NCBI RefSeq assembly: GCF_003326475.1
Contig: NZ_JPWA01000036.1
Span: 1 to 49,191, forward strand
DNA: 49,191 bases
Reading direction: 5' to 3'
Origin: Thalassospira xianhensis MCCC 1A02616
GTDB taxonomy: Bacteria > Pseudomonadota > Alphaproteobacteria > Rhodospirillales > Thalassospiraceae
Shown: piece after piece, positions 38,852 through 47,488 of the stretch
How the letters are laid out: every line of letters starts with the position of its first letter
Position numbering within the stretch: the stretch's first letter is position 1
Program-made: the position numbers and the translations under genes
Notes under the pieces: model-generated
Told to the model about the DNA's origin: nothing
What the model saw: only the letters and a program-made list of their open reading frames with translations
Database searches by the model: none

Positions 38852-38866
38852 GGTCAATTATTGACC
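38852..38866. promoter_or_regulatory. Perfect palindromic operator GGTCAAT-T-ATTGACC
   Basis: Seven-base perfect arms around one T, 18 bases upstream of the DUF2442-HTH start and overlapping a possible -35/-10 region. Likely bound by that protein's dimer. The remaining 262 bp up to 39128 show no gene; an ATTCGTCAACTAACTAACG stretch there has repeated CTAAC units. Confidence 0.6.
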
Positions 38867-39128
38867 CAACTTTAGGTGGAATTTTTAACCTCCGTCAATG
38901 GTTAATCTAACGAAATTCGTCAACTAACTAACGCTTTGGTCGAAAATCATGAAAGCAACATATAATTATCTGGACAAATCGCGTCACGCAGGGGCAGGAT
39001 TTCATCACTGCTCTACAGTTACAAATTTGAACTAGAATCAAAAAAGCGGGAACGGGCACTTTCTCTATCGAGAGCAGACATTCCAAAAATCACCATCCTT
39101 GCTCTACAAGACAACAGGAGAGTGTCAA

Positions 39129-40268
39129 ATGGCTGACAGTACCGCTTCCACCACACAAAATGAGGCTGTGACAAAGGTTATCACGGTAAATTCCGTAGAT
39201 GACTTTCGAGCGTTGTTCGCATCCGACCTTCCAAGCGCAGCAAGTGATCACCTTCTTGCATCCCTTGACAGCGCGCTTGACGATGTATCGGCTACCGAAG
39301 ACCAGCAACGCATGATGCGTGTCCAAGCCTATGTTACCGACAAATCCGCAGCACTCTCCAATGATGACCAAGAGTACGCTGCCCAGTTCTTCCCGATACA
39401 GATTTCGCAAACTTCTGGCGGCACGAAGACTGTCACATCGAAAGAAACATTCGGACCTGGTGCCATGCCTCAGCTCATTGATGTAGATGAGCTGATATTT
39501 GACGGTGGTGCTCTCGTATATGGGACAACGCAGGTCACCATCAAAGCTTCCAGTGTTACGGTCAAACAGAACTGTTCTGACGTACCCTACCATATCGGCA
39601 TTCTGGGGAGCCCCGGCGGAAACGGAAGCGATGGCAGCGCGGGTGCCGATGGGTCGAAAGGACAAGACGGGCAAGGTGGCACAGGGTCCGCTGGCGCTGG
39701 CGACCCGGGGAAAGACGGGGTAAACGGAAATATAGGCAATCCTGGCTATCCTGGCGTTCCGACTCAGGTCGCCAATTTCACCTTTAAATCAATCACAATT
39801 GATGGAAGCAGCCCGCTCAGCCTCTATATCAAGCAAGGCGACGGCGGCCAAGGCGGCTCTGGTGGCGAGGGTGGTGACGGCGGAAGTGGCGGCGGTGGCG
39901 GTACTGCGCATTCTTCAGGCTGCGGTGATCTATCAGATGGCGGTGATGGTGGCGATGGGGGTGATGGTGGCGATGGTGGCCAGGGAGGCCAAGGCGGTCA
40001 GGGGGCCCCGTCTCCAGGCGCGGTCGTTTTATCCATGGCACTCGCTGACAAAGCCAAAATCTCCATCAACAGTGAAGCGGGCCTTGGAGGCCCCGGTGGT
40101 TCTGGAGGTGCTGGTGGGAATGCCGGTGCAGGCGGCCCGGGTGGCAATGGCACCAAGAATCGAGATCATGGCCCAGAGGGTTCCAGTGGGATTGCTGGCA
40201 ATGAAGGGGCACCCGGCCTTCCCGGCCAGAACGGCCCCGCTACATCGGTTGTCCCAAACTACATCTAA
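39129..40268 (+). CDS. Collagen-like glycine-rich protein, 379 aa
   Basis: After an N-terminal domain (1-155, no signal peptide) come Gly-rich blocks: residues about 160-215 with G-x-y triplets (GSPGGNGSDGSAGADGSKG), a second block near 238-290 dominated by G-G-x (GDGGQGGSGGEGG), and a third near 320-370. The triplets resemble bacterial collagen, the G-G-x blocks a polyglycine-type helix bundle as in phage tail fibres and the Hyp-like bundles. ATG 39129 with AGGAG 8 bases upstream. It is followed by a related gene and a third protein in the same direction, all apparently one operon. Likely a structural or surface-adhesion element. Confidence 0.85.
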   Translation: MADSTASTTQNEAVTKVITVNSVDDFRALFASDLPSAASDHLLASLDSALDDVSATEDQQRMMRVQAYVTDKSAALSNDDQEYAAQFFPIQISQTSGGTKTVTSKETFGPGAMPQLIDVDELIFDGGALVYGTTQVTIKASSVTVKQNCSDVPYHIGILGSPGGNGSDGSAGADGSKGQDGQGGTGSAGAGDPGKDGVNGNIGNPGYPGVPTQVANFTFKSITIDGSSPLSLYIKQGDGGQGGSGGEGGDGGSGGGGGTAHSSGCGDLSDGGDGGDGGDGGDGGQGGQGGQGAPSPGAVVLSMALADKAKISINSEAGLGGPGGSGGAGGNAGAGGPGGNGTKNRDHGPEGSSGIAGNEGAPGLPGQNGPATSVVPNYI

Positions 40269-40313
40269 GGGTGGACACAATCGCTTAAGTGAGTGATTGC
40301 CTGGGGGTGGCGA

Positions 40314-41540
40314 ATGATTTCTGCGCTTAACCGTTTAATCTCGGAAGAACCAGCGATTAAGTATGTTCAACTTCAGAATTTACTAGAGGCCAAAGAGTTT
40401 TTTGGCCCACTTTCTGAAGCAGAACGCCTATGGAGAAGCCAGCAATCTTTCGCCACCCTGATAGCATCGCCGAGAGCAAAGCTTGGCATCGGGGAACATG
40501 ATCGAGGAGAGGCGCACATATTCGGAGGCCACGGCTATCCCTCTGGAGATCAGGTTTCTCTCGATCGGCATTTCCCATTGAATGTCAAAATTGTTTCTGT
40601 CTCTGAGCTTGCGATTGGTGATGATGAAACTTGCGACTTCAGCGCGACCCCCGAAGAGTTTCCGTGGCCTGTTTCGCCCGGTGATGAGCTCTATCTGAAG
40701 ATGGATGTGGACCGGCTGACTTTTGGCATGAATAGCTCCCTATCCGTCAAAGGGAACGTGTTCGTTCTTGATTGCGGAACGATAGTCGGAATGCCCTCAT
40801 CACCAAAGCATTGTCTCTTTATTCAATTGTCGGATAACGGAAAGCCGGTCGCCCGCCGTCGACTTGAGGCTCCGATGGCCATCGATAAGCGCCAGGGGGA
40901 TAGCGGTGCCCGCGGCCTTGACGCACGGCCACCGCACTATGAGGTCACACCATTTGGGCCAAAGGTCGTTGTTGATGCTCAGCGCCCGGCTCCCTCGCCA
41001 GGAGGAGATGGCGAGGACGGAAAGAATGGCCGAAATGGTGACAATGGAGGAATGCTGTATCTGGCAGATCTCAGGTTCAAGGCGATCAACTGTAGTGTCG
41101 GTTCGGTTATCGTCAGCGCTAAAGCTGGCGACGGATTTCCCGGGGAGGCTGGTGGTCGAGGAGGGAACGGCGGATGTGGCGGAAATGGCACGTTAGGCTT
41201 GCAGGCCAATGAGCAACTTCTTGGTGCCTCACCTGGAGCACGCGGTGGACGAGGAGGAAACGGTGGTGTCGGCGGGCGGGGCGGCAATGGCGGCATGTCC
41301 AGTGACGTTTATCTCAGCATTCCACAGAAATGCTCCGATAGGTTCAAATTCAATTTACAGGAATCCTCTGGTGGCATCGGAGGGGCTGGAGGAGCTGGAG
41401 GTGTTGGTGGACAAGGAGGCTCCCCCTCCCCTGAAGAGGCGCTGGCAGGCTGCCACGGGGCGAATGGCCCTTCTGGCCCCAAGGGGAAAGCCCGGGCGGC
41501 GCCGCGTGCAATAGTTTTCGAGAATTCATCACAAACTTAA
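40314..41540 (+). CDS. Second collagen/Gly-rich protein, 408 aa
   Basis: Residues 1-215 are a non-repetitive domain with strand-like segments (DELYLKMDVDRLTFGM), then G-x-y and G-G-x runs: GGDGEDGKNGRNGDNGG near 236, GEAGGRGGNGGCGGNG near 283, GGRGGNGGVGGRGGNGG near 315, and further repeats to the end. It shares with the upstream protein an arrangement in which Gly-rich runs are split by short beta-like inserts (MLYLADLRFKAINCSVGSV here; FTFKSITIDGSSPLSLYIK there). ATG 40314 with a G-rich ribosome-binding stretch. No signal peptide or LPXTG. Confidence 0.85.
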   Translation: MISALNRLISEEPAIKYVQLQNLLEAKEFFGPLSEAERLWRSQQSFATLIASPRAKLGIGEHDRGEAHIFGGHGYPSGDQVSLDRHFPLNVKIVSVSELAIGDDETCDFSATPEEFPWPVSPGDELYLKMDVDRLTFGMNSSLSVKGNVFVLDCGTIVGMPSSPKHCLFIQLSDNGKPVARRRLEAPMAIDKRQGDSGARGLDARPPHYEVTPFGPKVVVDAQRPAPSPGGDGEDGKNGRNGDNGGMLYLADLRFKAINCSVGSVIVSAKAGDGFPGEAGGRGGNGGCGGNGTLGLQANEQLLGASPGARGGRGGNGGVGGRGGNGGMSSDVYLSIPQKCSDRFKFNLQESSGGIGGAGGAGGVGGQGGSPSPEEALAGCHGANGPSGPKGKARAAPRAIVFENSSQT

Positions 41541-41560
41541 GACCCAAACGGGGGAATTCC

Positions 41561-43108
41561 ATGATGAAGTTGCAAGATTTTTTCACTAAGGAAAGCAAAC
41601 AGACGCTTATCGATCCTACGAACGGTTTTTTCGGGGAAGCGATCCTGACCTACGAATTTACCCGAAACCGCAACATTGTTAACCTTACGCACAGCAACAG
41701 CTTCAATGTGCGCGTCAAAATGCGTGTGCTCATTCCCGGTATCGGTATTGGAATGGCGGACGGAAATCCAAACGGATACCAGAATTATCCGGTCTATCTA
41801 AAAACCAGTGCTGCCCTGCGCTGTGCGACACAAGGTGTAAGCGCAACACTCAAAAAAATGTTTCCGAAGACATTAAACTCCTCGGTTGAAACCAACACGA
41901 ACACCTCCGACGGAACGACAGCTTCAAGGTCAAATGAGCATACGAACGGTTCGTCCTCCTCCAACGTCAATACTTTCGGCGTTCAAATTGGCGGTGGCGC
42001 CTTCGGAGATATTCCGACATTTAACGTCGGGGTCGACTACTCGCATTCATGGGAAAGCAGCCACTCCCAGTCAACAACTGCGGGCACCGGTTCTGCACAG
42101 GACCATCAGGCCGCGTCCGGCTCTGAAATGAGCATCAAAGACTGGTCATCGTACGGCACAGCCAAGAACCTGAACGGCGCGGACACTAACAACACCATTG
42201 GTGAAGTGACCGAGTGGGTATGGGCTCAAAGCTATCCCTGGGATATCGTGCAGTTTCACCAGCTAAACGGTACAACGGTACAGCTGCCTGATTACGTCCT
42301 TAAGAGATTGCAAATCAATGAGACCGTCAACGACGCTCAGGTGCAAATTCTTCAGCCACCAAGTCATCTGTCTTTGCTCGGCCTGGACTTCACGATGATG
42401 GCAGAATGGGAAGTGACTTTTCCAGGAAACCTCACCAGCATTGAAGAGATAGACATTCATCACGACTTCACTTTAATCAAAGCGTCCCACACAGTCGGGA
42501 CCAATATTCCCACGGTAACGCTGAACACAGCCGGTACCATGGACGCCATCGTTGATGAAACCAGCATCGAACTCGGCCAGTACGCTCTCCAGCCTTTGAA
42601 AGCAAGTGGCTTGAGAGCGACAGGCATTGGCTTCAAAGAGAATCTTTTTGATGTCGTTCCGACTTCCACCCAGGACTTCAAGATTGTCTCGATAGCTAAT
42701 GACCTGCTCGTGACTGGCTCTGGTTTCGATGGGGTAATGTCGACGTCATTCTCAAATACAGACAAAAGTGCCGAATTTACCATCACCTTCAAAACTCTGG
42801 ACATCCATTCAGAGTTCAGCCTGCTTCTTCGACATTGGATTGGGGACAATAGCGGACCAGTAACCTTGACCTGCCTGATAAACGGGTTGTGGACAGAGAT
42901 AATAAAGGTGGATGGTACCGAAGGTCACGGAGGCAAGAACAATAACTCAAGCATAGCACTTCGGAACACAGATCTTACGTCAGTCAATTTCCACGACTAT
43001 GTGGTTCCTGGAACCAATACAATTGTTGTCACAGTTACCCCGGACGACCCGGCGGCAACCAACAATCTGTATGTCCTGTCTGCTCTTGGAATTGATGATA
43101 ACTCGTAA
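41561..43108 (+). CDS. Hypothetical protein with pore-former-like segment, 515 aa
   Basis: Third gene of the collagen-like operon; ATG 41561 with GGGGGA upstream, 20 bases after the preceding stop. Residues about 108-190 are Ser, Thr and Asn-rich with alternating polar and nonpolar residues, centred on FGVQIGGGAFGDIPTFNVGV and HSWESSHSQST. This resembles the insertion hairpin of aerolysin/ETX-type beta pore formers, but no family signature is complete. The C-terminal 130 residues look like a beta-sandwich (FTITFKTLDIHSEFSLLLRHW). It has no signal peptide. With collagen-like partners it may form part of an extracellular or toxin particle. Confidence 0.7.
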   Translation: MMKLQDFFTKESKQTLIDPTNGFFGEAILTYEFTRNRNIVNLTHSNSFNVRVKMRVLIPGIGIGMADGNPNGYQNYPVYLKTSAALRCATQGVSATLKKMFPKTLNSSVETNTNTSDGTTASRSNEHTNGSSSSNVNTFGVQIGGGAFGDIPTFNVGVDYSHSWESSHSQSTTAGTGSAQDHQAASGSEMSIKDWSSYGTAKNLNGADTNNTIGEVTEWVWAQSYPWDIVQFHQLNGTTVQLPDYVLKRLQINETVNDAQVQILQPPSHLSLLGLDFTMMAEWEVTFPGNLTSIEEIDIHHDFTLIKASHTVGTNIPTVTLNTAGTMDAIVDETSIELGQYALQPLKASGLRATGIGFKENLFDVVPTSTQDFKIVSIANDLLVTGSGFDGVMSTSFSNTDKSAEFTITFKTLDIHSEFSLLLRHWIGDNSGPVTLTCLINGLWTEIIKVDGTEGHGGKNNNSSIALRNTDLTSVNFHDYVVPGTNTIVVTVTPDDPAATNNLYVLSALGIDDNS

Positions 43109-43128
43109 CCTGATCTGAGGCTTCAATT

Positions 43129-44046
43129 ATGCCAGGCGGAAAGCTAAAGAAAACAGTTACCACCGCTGTAAAACGGCGACGTCTCGATGTCCATGGTGAC
43201 CGGGACGTCGCCGCGAACAAAATTGGAGAAGTTCTTTCGAAGGCACTTATCGCCGAGATTGCAAAACTCCCACTACTCAATTATCGCGTTTCATTGCGAC
43301 GAAGCGTTTTCTCTCGGATGACGCGGGAAGAAGTCCTTCATGGCAAGAAGTTCAGGAAATTCCGGCCGGACAAGGACATGAACCGGGTTTTTCGAGCGGC
43401 CGAGAAGAATCAGGATGAGCTGTTTTCCACAGCCTTGACCCGTAACATCGTGAAAGGCTTCCGGCTAACGGAGATGGCTAAAGATCCGGAAGCCTTCAAT
43501 CTCCTCGTCGACTTGATGTCGGCGATCAGGATTTCGACGTCACATTCGGGATATTCTCTAAAAACCGAAACGATGCAGCATCCAACGCAGGCGAAATCAG
43601 GCTTGTTTGACGACCCCGACGATACCGCCAGTAATCATGCATTCATGGACGCCAGAAGACGCGCATATGTGACCAGGGCCATGAACGAAGCCATTGACGC
43701 GAAACTTCCAGTGATGGACATTGCGAAAGCTGGCCTGAGGGCTGCTATAGAATACACCTTAAACCACTTCACCGCCCCTATTACCGCCGATGACGTATTT
43801 CCGCACAGCCGCCTTAAAAAGGTGTTGAATGCCTCGATCTCCGATCCAAAGGCCAAAGCACAACTTCGATCCCGAGAGGAAATGAAAGGCCAGTATGAAC
43901 GCCTCGGAGGAGTGTTGAGACTGGCTATTCCGGGAGAAACAAATGCACAGAGTGTGACGCGCAACTGGCGCCGAGATGGCACAACTCCATTACAAGGAGA
44001 CGATGTCGCGATTGAGCCGCCAAGCCCACGTCGCTTTGTTGCCTGA
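43129..44046 (+). CDS. Hypothetical basic protein, 305 aa
   Basis: Basic N-terminus (GGKLKKTVTTAVKRRRLDVHG), helical throughout, ending RNWRRDGTTPLQGDD. No domain recognised. ATG 43129 has GAGG about 8 bases upstream, 20 bases after the previous stop, so it belongs to the collagen-like operon. It could be an adaptor or chaperone for the preceding proteins. Confidence 0.7.
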   Translation: MPGGKLKKTVTTAVKRRRLDVHGDRDVAANKIGEVLSKALIAEIAKLPLLNYRVSLRRSVFSRMTREEVLHGKKFRKFRPDKDMNRVFRAAEKNQDELFSTALTRNIVKGFRLTEMAKDPEAFNLLVDLMSAIRISTSHSGYSLKTETMQHPTQAKSGLFDDPDDTASNHAFMDARRRAYVTRAMNEAIDAKLPVMDIAKAGLRAAIEYTLNHFTAPITADDVFPHSRLKKVLNASISDPKAKAQLRSREEMKGQYERLGGVLRLAIPGETNAQSVTRNWRRDGTTPLQGDDVAIEPPSPRRFVA

Positions 44047-44053
44047 AATCTTC

Positions 44054-45010
44054 TCACCGGTAGGAGGGAATGCTTGCATCAATCCCAACCGCAAATGCCA
44101 GGACCTCGTTATCAAACCGAGCTACGGCTTTGCTTAACCGAGCCTGGTTGGATGTAAAAGAGTCCTTATCCAGGGCAGCCAGATAGTTGAAGGCCAACGC
44201 ATGCAGTTGGGCAGACGATACATGATTGCTGACATATTGCCCCTTCGGATAGTTCTGACTGAAGAAATCACGCAACTCCACATAGGCAACATGGAACGCC
44301 ATTGAGCCCTCAATAAAATCTTCGACCCTGACTTCCCTCAGATTGTTGTACACTTCCACAAACAGAGCAGCCGATGCAGGCTCAAGAGCAAGTGTTTGTG
44401 ATTGAAGAACTTCGATAGAGCCGCAAACCTCCACCGGGTCGACGGATAATGCTTGTTCAAGCATGTCGGCCCTATAGATGGACAATGTTTCGTTGCATCC
44501 GTAGGAACCATAAATACCAAGATTGGGACGAAGGATGTGCCTGCCACTCTCGTATCGGAGCTGCCAAACAGGTTCCTTGCAGCTTCTATACAAGTGTCCA
44601 TCAATCACACTCAACACCGAGGCGTGATTGACAATCCCGGCTACAACTTTTCGCCGTTCATCGCTGATCAATCGGCCTACGGACTGGGTAAGCTCCCTCT
44701 TGGCGCCAAGAAAATTGTCCACAGACTTGAATTCGCCAAAGTGCTGCTCAATTGCCGCCTGCGTACTGATTGTCGGGTCTACGGGACGAAAGAATGTGCC
44801 ATCCACATGTCTGATTTCAACTTCGCTCAGCGTCTGTCGGCCGTCAGTCGCCTCCCGTACAATCATTGCGACAGGAGCTTCATCTGACGTAAGCGATCGG
44901 ACTGAAACCGAGAGGACGTCCTGAACGGCGCCATCCTGCTCTTTTCTACCTTTAGGTGGAATATGACGGATGCCGTACTGAAATGGCACATCAAAGATTT
45001 CTGTTCTCAT
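44054..45010 (-). CDS. Hypothetical protein, 318 aa
   Basis: Unknown. Strand-rich N-terminal half, then helices in the C-terminal half (FHVAYVELRDFFSQNYPKGQ; LSKAVARFDNEVLAFAVG). Four cysteines without a clear pattern. It converges on the 305-aa gene with 7 bases between stops, and is divergent from the PadR-like gene. No membrane segment. Confidence 0.7.
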   Translation of the reverse strand: MRTEIFDVPFQYGIRHIPPKGRKEQDGAVQDVLSVSVRSLTSDEAPVAMIVREATDGRQTLSEVEIRHVDGTFFRPVDPTISTQAAIEQHFGEFKSVDNFLGAKRELTQSVGRLISDERRKVVAGIVNHASVLSVIDGHLYRSCKEPVWQLRYESGRHILRPNLGIYGSYGCNETLSIYRADMLEQALSVDPVEVCGSIEVLQSQTLALEPASAALFVEVYNNLREVRVEDFIEGSMAFHVAYVELRDFFSQNYPKGQYVSNHVSSAQLHALAFNYLAALDKDSFTSNQARLSKAVARFDNEVLAFAVGIDASIPSYR

Positions 45011-45069
45011 CTTGGCGTCCTGCTCCGGTGACTTACCAAATTCCCATTTGATTTTGATAGCTCATGCTT

Positions 45070-45088
45070 ATGCAAAGGACGCTTGCAT
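45070..45088. promoter_or_regulatory. Inverted repeat ATGCAA-N7-TTGCAT
   Basis: Perfect 6-base arms spaced by 7, about 60 bases upstream of the PadR-like start; PadR operators often have ATG(C/T)-type arms 8 bases apart. A second hairpin, ACCCTGTGC with GCACAGGGT (45107-45137), lies in the leader just before the ribosome-binding region. Confidence 0.5.
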
Positions 45089-45149
45089 GTATGTTTTTTT
45101 ATTAATACCCTGTGCGTTCCATAACAAAGCACAGGGTCAGGCATCCACA

Positions 45150-45470
45150 ATGAATGAAAACCTACTCCCAAAGGTTAGTGCTTTTGAATTCAGCCTGCTC
45201 ATGGCAATCAGGGTTGGGGGTACCCATGTGGACAGTACCCGCCTGACACGAGTCCTGTTTGGTGATGCCACTGGACGAGAAATCCCAACCGCTCAGGTTT
45301 ATGCCGCGCTCCAGCGCCTCGAACAAGATGGCATGATCTCTTCAAGGGAAACCGAGCTAGAACCAGAACCCATTCAGGGAGAAAAAAGCGAACGTCTCTA
45401 CGAGCTGACCGTTTTAGGTCAAGAGACGCTCGAAGACAGCTTTCGGAATATCCGTCAATTTCAACGTTGA
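45150..45470 (+). CDS. PadR-family winged-helix regulator
   Basis: 106 aa with the PadR N-terminal winged helix: FEFSLLMAIRVGG, then VYAALQRLEQDGMISSRE as the recognition helix and wing, and RLYELTVLGQETL as the family's Y-x-L-T-x-x-G motif. The C-terminal dimerisation helix is short. ATG 45150 has AGG about 9 bases upstream. It is divergent from the 318-aa gene and ends 22 bases before the Rep gene's stop. An inverted repeat upstream suggests autoregulation. What it senses is unknown. Confidence 0.85.
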   Translation: MNENLLPKVSAFEFSLLMAIRVGGTHVDSTRLTRVLFGDATGREIPTAQVYAALQRLEQDGMISSRETELEPEPIQGEKSERLYELTVLGQETLEDSFRNIRQFQR

Positions 45471-45492
45471 CGGCGAAGAGCACATGTCTCCC

Positions 45493-46599
45493 CTACCCGG
45501 CCGCGATGGCCTGCAAAGGCAGGTCGATAACTTCGGCACTTTTCATACGGTCAGCCCGAAGCTTGAACGCTGTCGTCCGGTCGATTTCAACAAAACCTTC
45601 TTTCGGGTCTTGGCCACCCGTAATTTCATGGAAGGTCTGATGATTTCGGGCGCGCTCCTTAACGGAAGCCGTTACCTCCTCCATGAATGCATCGGAAACC
45701 TTCATGGTGAAGGTAATATCGACCTTCCGTTGTCCGACCAAATGCTCCTCGGCTTCAACACGCTCAAGAATACCGTTGCTTTCAAGCACCTGAACCGATT
45801 GAGACACCCTGCGAAGAAGGTTCCTGGTCGTCTTCCACTCAGGCATGCCGCTGTCACGCCGGATCTCGGTAGCCAGCATGCTCTGCACAGATTCACCGGT
45901 GACAGAAATTTGCGCATGGAGCCTCTTGACCAACCACCTCGCGACCGGGTCACGGATTTCCATCAACCGTTCATAGCTCACCGGTTGGAAGTTCAAGGAG
46001 CGAATTGAGTCAGCAACCAATGGGTTGAACTGAACATATGTCTCCATATCAGGAGAGTCATCCTTCTTACGCATGGCCACAACTGGGAACGCCGGAGCAT
46101 ATAACAGCGGAGACTTTTTACCGTCGACGTCCTCAATCCTGATACGGACCTCGTGTAGAAGAACAATCGCTTCACGGATTTCGTCCAGGCTGAAAGTGTG
46201 GTTCACCCTCTTCAGCTCTTTTCGAACCTCGTTCAGGCTAAACACAAACCGAACCTTATCCCCGTCGTGCAAAGTTAACCGACTGCGGTCACTGGCTATC
46301 CGGCGGATGACTTCTTCGACAATGCCCTCACGCTCGCCCAGGTACCGGTCCTTAATGTCATCAACTTCCGAACCATTCTGCATCTGAGTCGGCTTCAGCG
46401 TGATACGATACCGCTTTCCGCCAAACTCAAAGGTGCGCTCGATGACTTTTCGTTTTGATTCCTCAGAGCGTACATCGAAGACAAACCTCGGAGCCAAATC
46501 GTAGAGGGCCACCATATTGGTTTGTGAAACATCCGATACCGGCCACAAAGATAATTGTAGCTGAGGCTTCGCGATCGGTAAGGTTGCGGACTGCTCCAT
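45493..46599 (-). CDS. Plasmid replication initiator (Rep), iteron-binding type
   Basis: 368 aa. Two winged-helix-like halves can be traced, around residues 110-210 (FSLNEVRKELKRVNHTFSL) and 215-330 (DPVARWLVKRLHAQ, RRVSQSVQVLESNGIL), the architecture of iteron-binding Rep proteins. The gene reads away from 15 iterons that begin 86 bases upstream of its start. ATG 46599 has GGAGG 9 bases upstream. It would open the origin and load the helicase. I cannot place it in a named Inc group. No parAB genes are in the window. Confidence 0.85.
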   Translation of the reverse strand: MEQSATLPIAKPQLQLSLWPVSDVSQTNMVALYDLAPRFVFDVRSEESKRKVIERTFEFGGKRYRITLKPTQMQNGSEVDDIKDRYLGEREGIVEEVIRRIASDRSRLTLHDGDKVRFVFSLNEVRKELKRVNHTFSLDEIREAIVLLHEVRIRIEDVDGKKSPLLYAPAFPVVAMRKKDDSPDMETYVQFNPLVADSIRSLNFQPVSYERLMEIRDPVARWLVKRLHAQISVTGESVQSMLATEIRRDSGMPEWKTTRNLLRRVSQSVQVLESNGILERVEAEEHLVGQRKVDITFTMKVSDAFMEEVTASVKERARNHQTFHEITGGQDPKEGFVEIDRTTAFKLRADRMKSAEVIDLPLQAIAAG

Positions 46600-46684
46600 T
46601 TGGCTCCCTCCTGCATGGAGCGCTCAGAGTGACAACAGACAGAGCGTCATGCAAGGTTCTTCTCGAGAAGCGGCCTATTATAAG

Positions 46685-47395
46685 TAGGTTTCCAATGCAT
46701 CCTCAATAGGTCTGCCGTGCAGGGTGGTAGGTTTCCGGTGCAGCCGCGATAGGTTCGCCATGCGAGACGGTAGGTTTCCGATGCACCTGGTGAGCCGAAT
46801 CGCAAGTATTGTGAATCGGATTCGCCTCCGCATCTAAATATGGATCTCTTAAACCCAACCATGGATTATTATAACCCCGTCAAAACGGCTCCAAACCCAT
46901 ATATTCCGTGCCTATTGACATTCGCGGTAGCTATGTGGGCAAGGAAATCTCTCAAAGAAATCCTTTTGGGGTAGATGCGTTTATATAGGTTTCCCGTGCA
47001 CCCAGAATAAATCATGTAAATTCAGTGAGTTACATTAGCTGCATCGTAAACCTATACCTCGCCATAAGCGCTCTATAGCATGCAAGTTAGCCAACTCACT
47101 CACTTCTCAAAGCCTTACCCCACGTCTCTGAAGCGAACTAATGTCACGGTAAACATTTGATTTAAAACGATAATACCTTTCGTGCGACGTGGTAGGTTTT
47201 CCGTGCGGCAGCCGACCCACACAGGAACCCAATCCAGATGCACCACAAACCTATATGGCTGCACAGTAAACCTACCAAAACAGGAGTCGCGCTGGACGCA
47301 CGGAAAACCTACACCCCCGCATGGCAAACCATCCGTCTTGCATGACAAACCTTCCGGGATGCACGGCAAACCATCTGCGACGCACGGCAAACCTA
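46685..47395. repeat. Replication origin: 15 iterons in two phased blocks
   Basis: 15-bp iterons, consensus TAGGTTTCCNNTGCA or its complement TGCANNGCAAACCTA-like. Forward: 46685, 46707, 46728, 46750, 46771, 46986 and 47193 (start positions). Inverted: 47040, 47239, 47260, 47297, 47318, 47339, 47360 and 47381. The left block has a 21-22 bp period and the last five right-hand copies are exactly 21 bp apart, two helical turns. AT-rich stretches lie at about 46835-46875 and 47399-47420. The whole 46600-47488 gap is origin, with no gene seen in it. Single iterons vary at 1-4 positions. Confidence 0.9.
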
Positions 47396-47488
47396 CCCCT
47401 AAGTTATTGAAATATTTGACGAACTAGGAAGACTGTGCCCATCCATTGTAGCGTTTGTCCGATTGGCGGGCAGCTATTGGAGGTTCAA

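Noticed and set aside
39829..41296. Long proline- and arginine-rich frames opposite the collagen-like genes
   Set aside because: They are the complement of the glycine-rich repeats (GGN codons read as proline) and have no start signals.
45107..45137. ACCCTGTGC/GCACAGGGT hairpin as a terminator
   Set aside because: The T-run precedes rather than follows the stem on the plus strand, and an A-run follows on the minus strand; it is more likely a leader hairpin or operator.
45484..46008. 174-codon frame antisense to the Rep gene
   Set aside because: The minus-strand Rep has a strong start and the expected position next to iterons.
46685..47395. Repeats with regular spacing that could suggest a CRISPR array
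   Set aside because: The repeats are 15 bp with only about 6 bases between them, occur in both orientations and lie next to a Rep gene; they are iterons.
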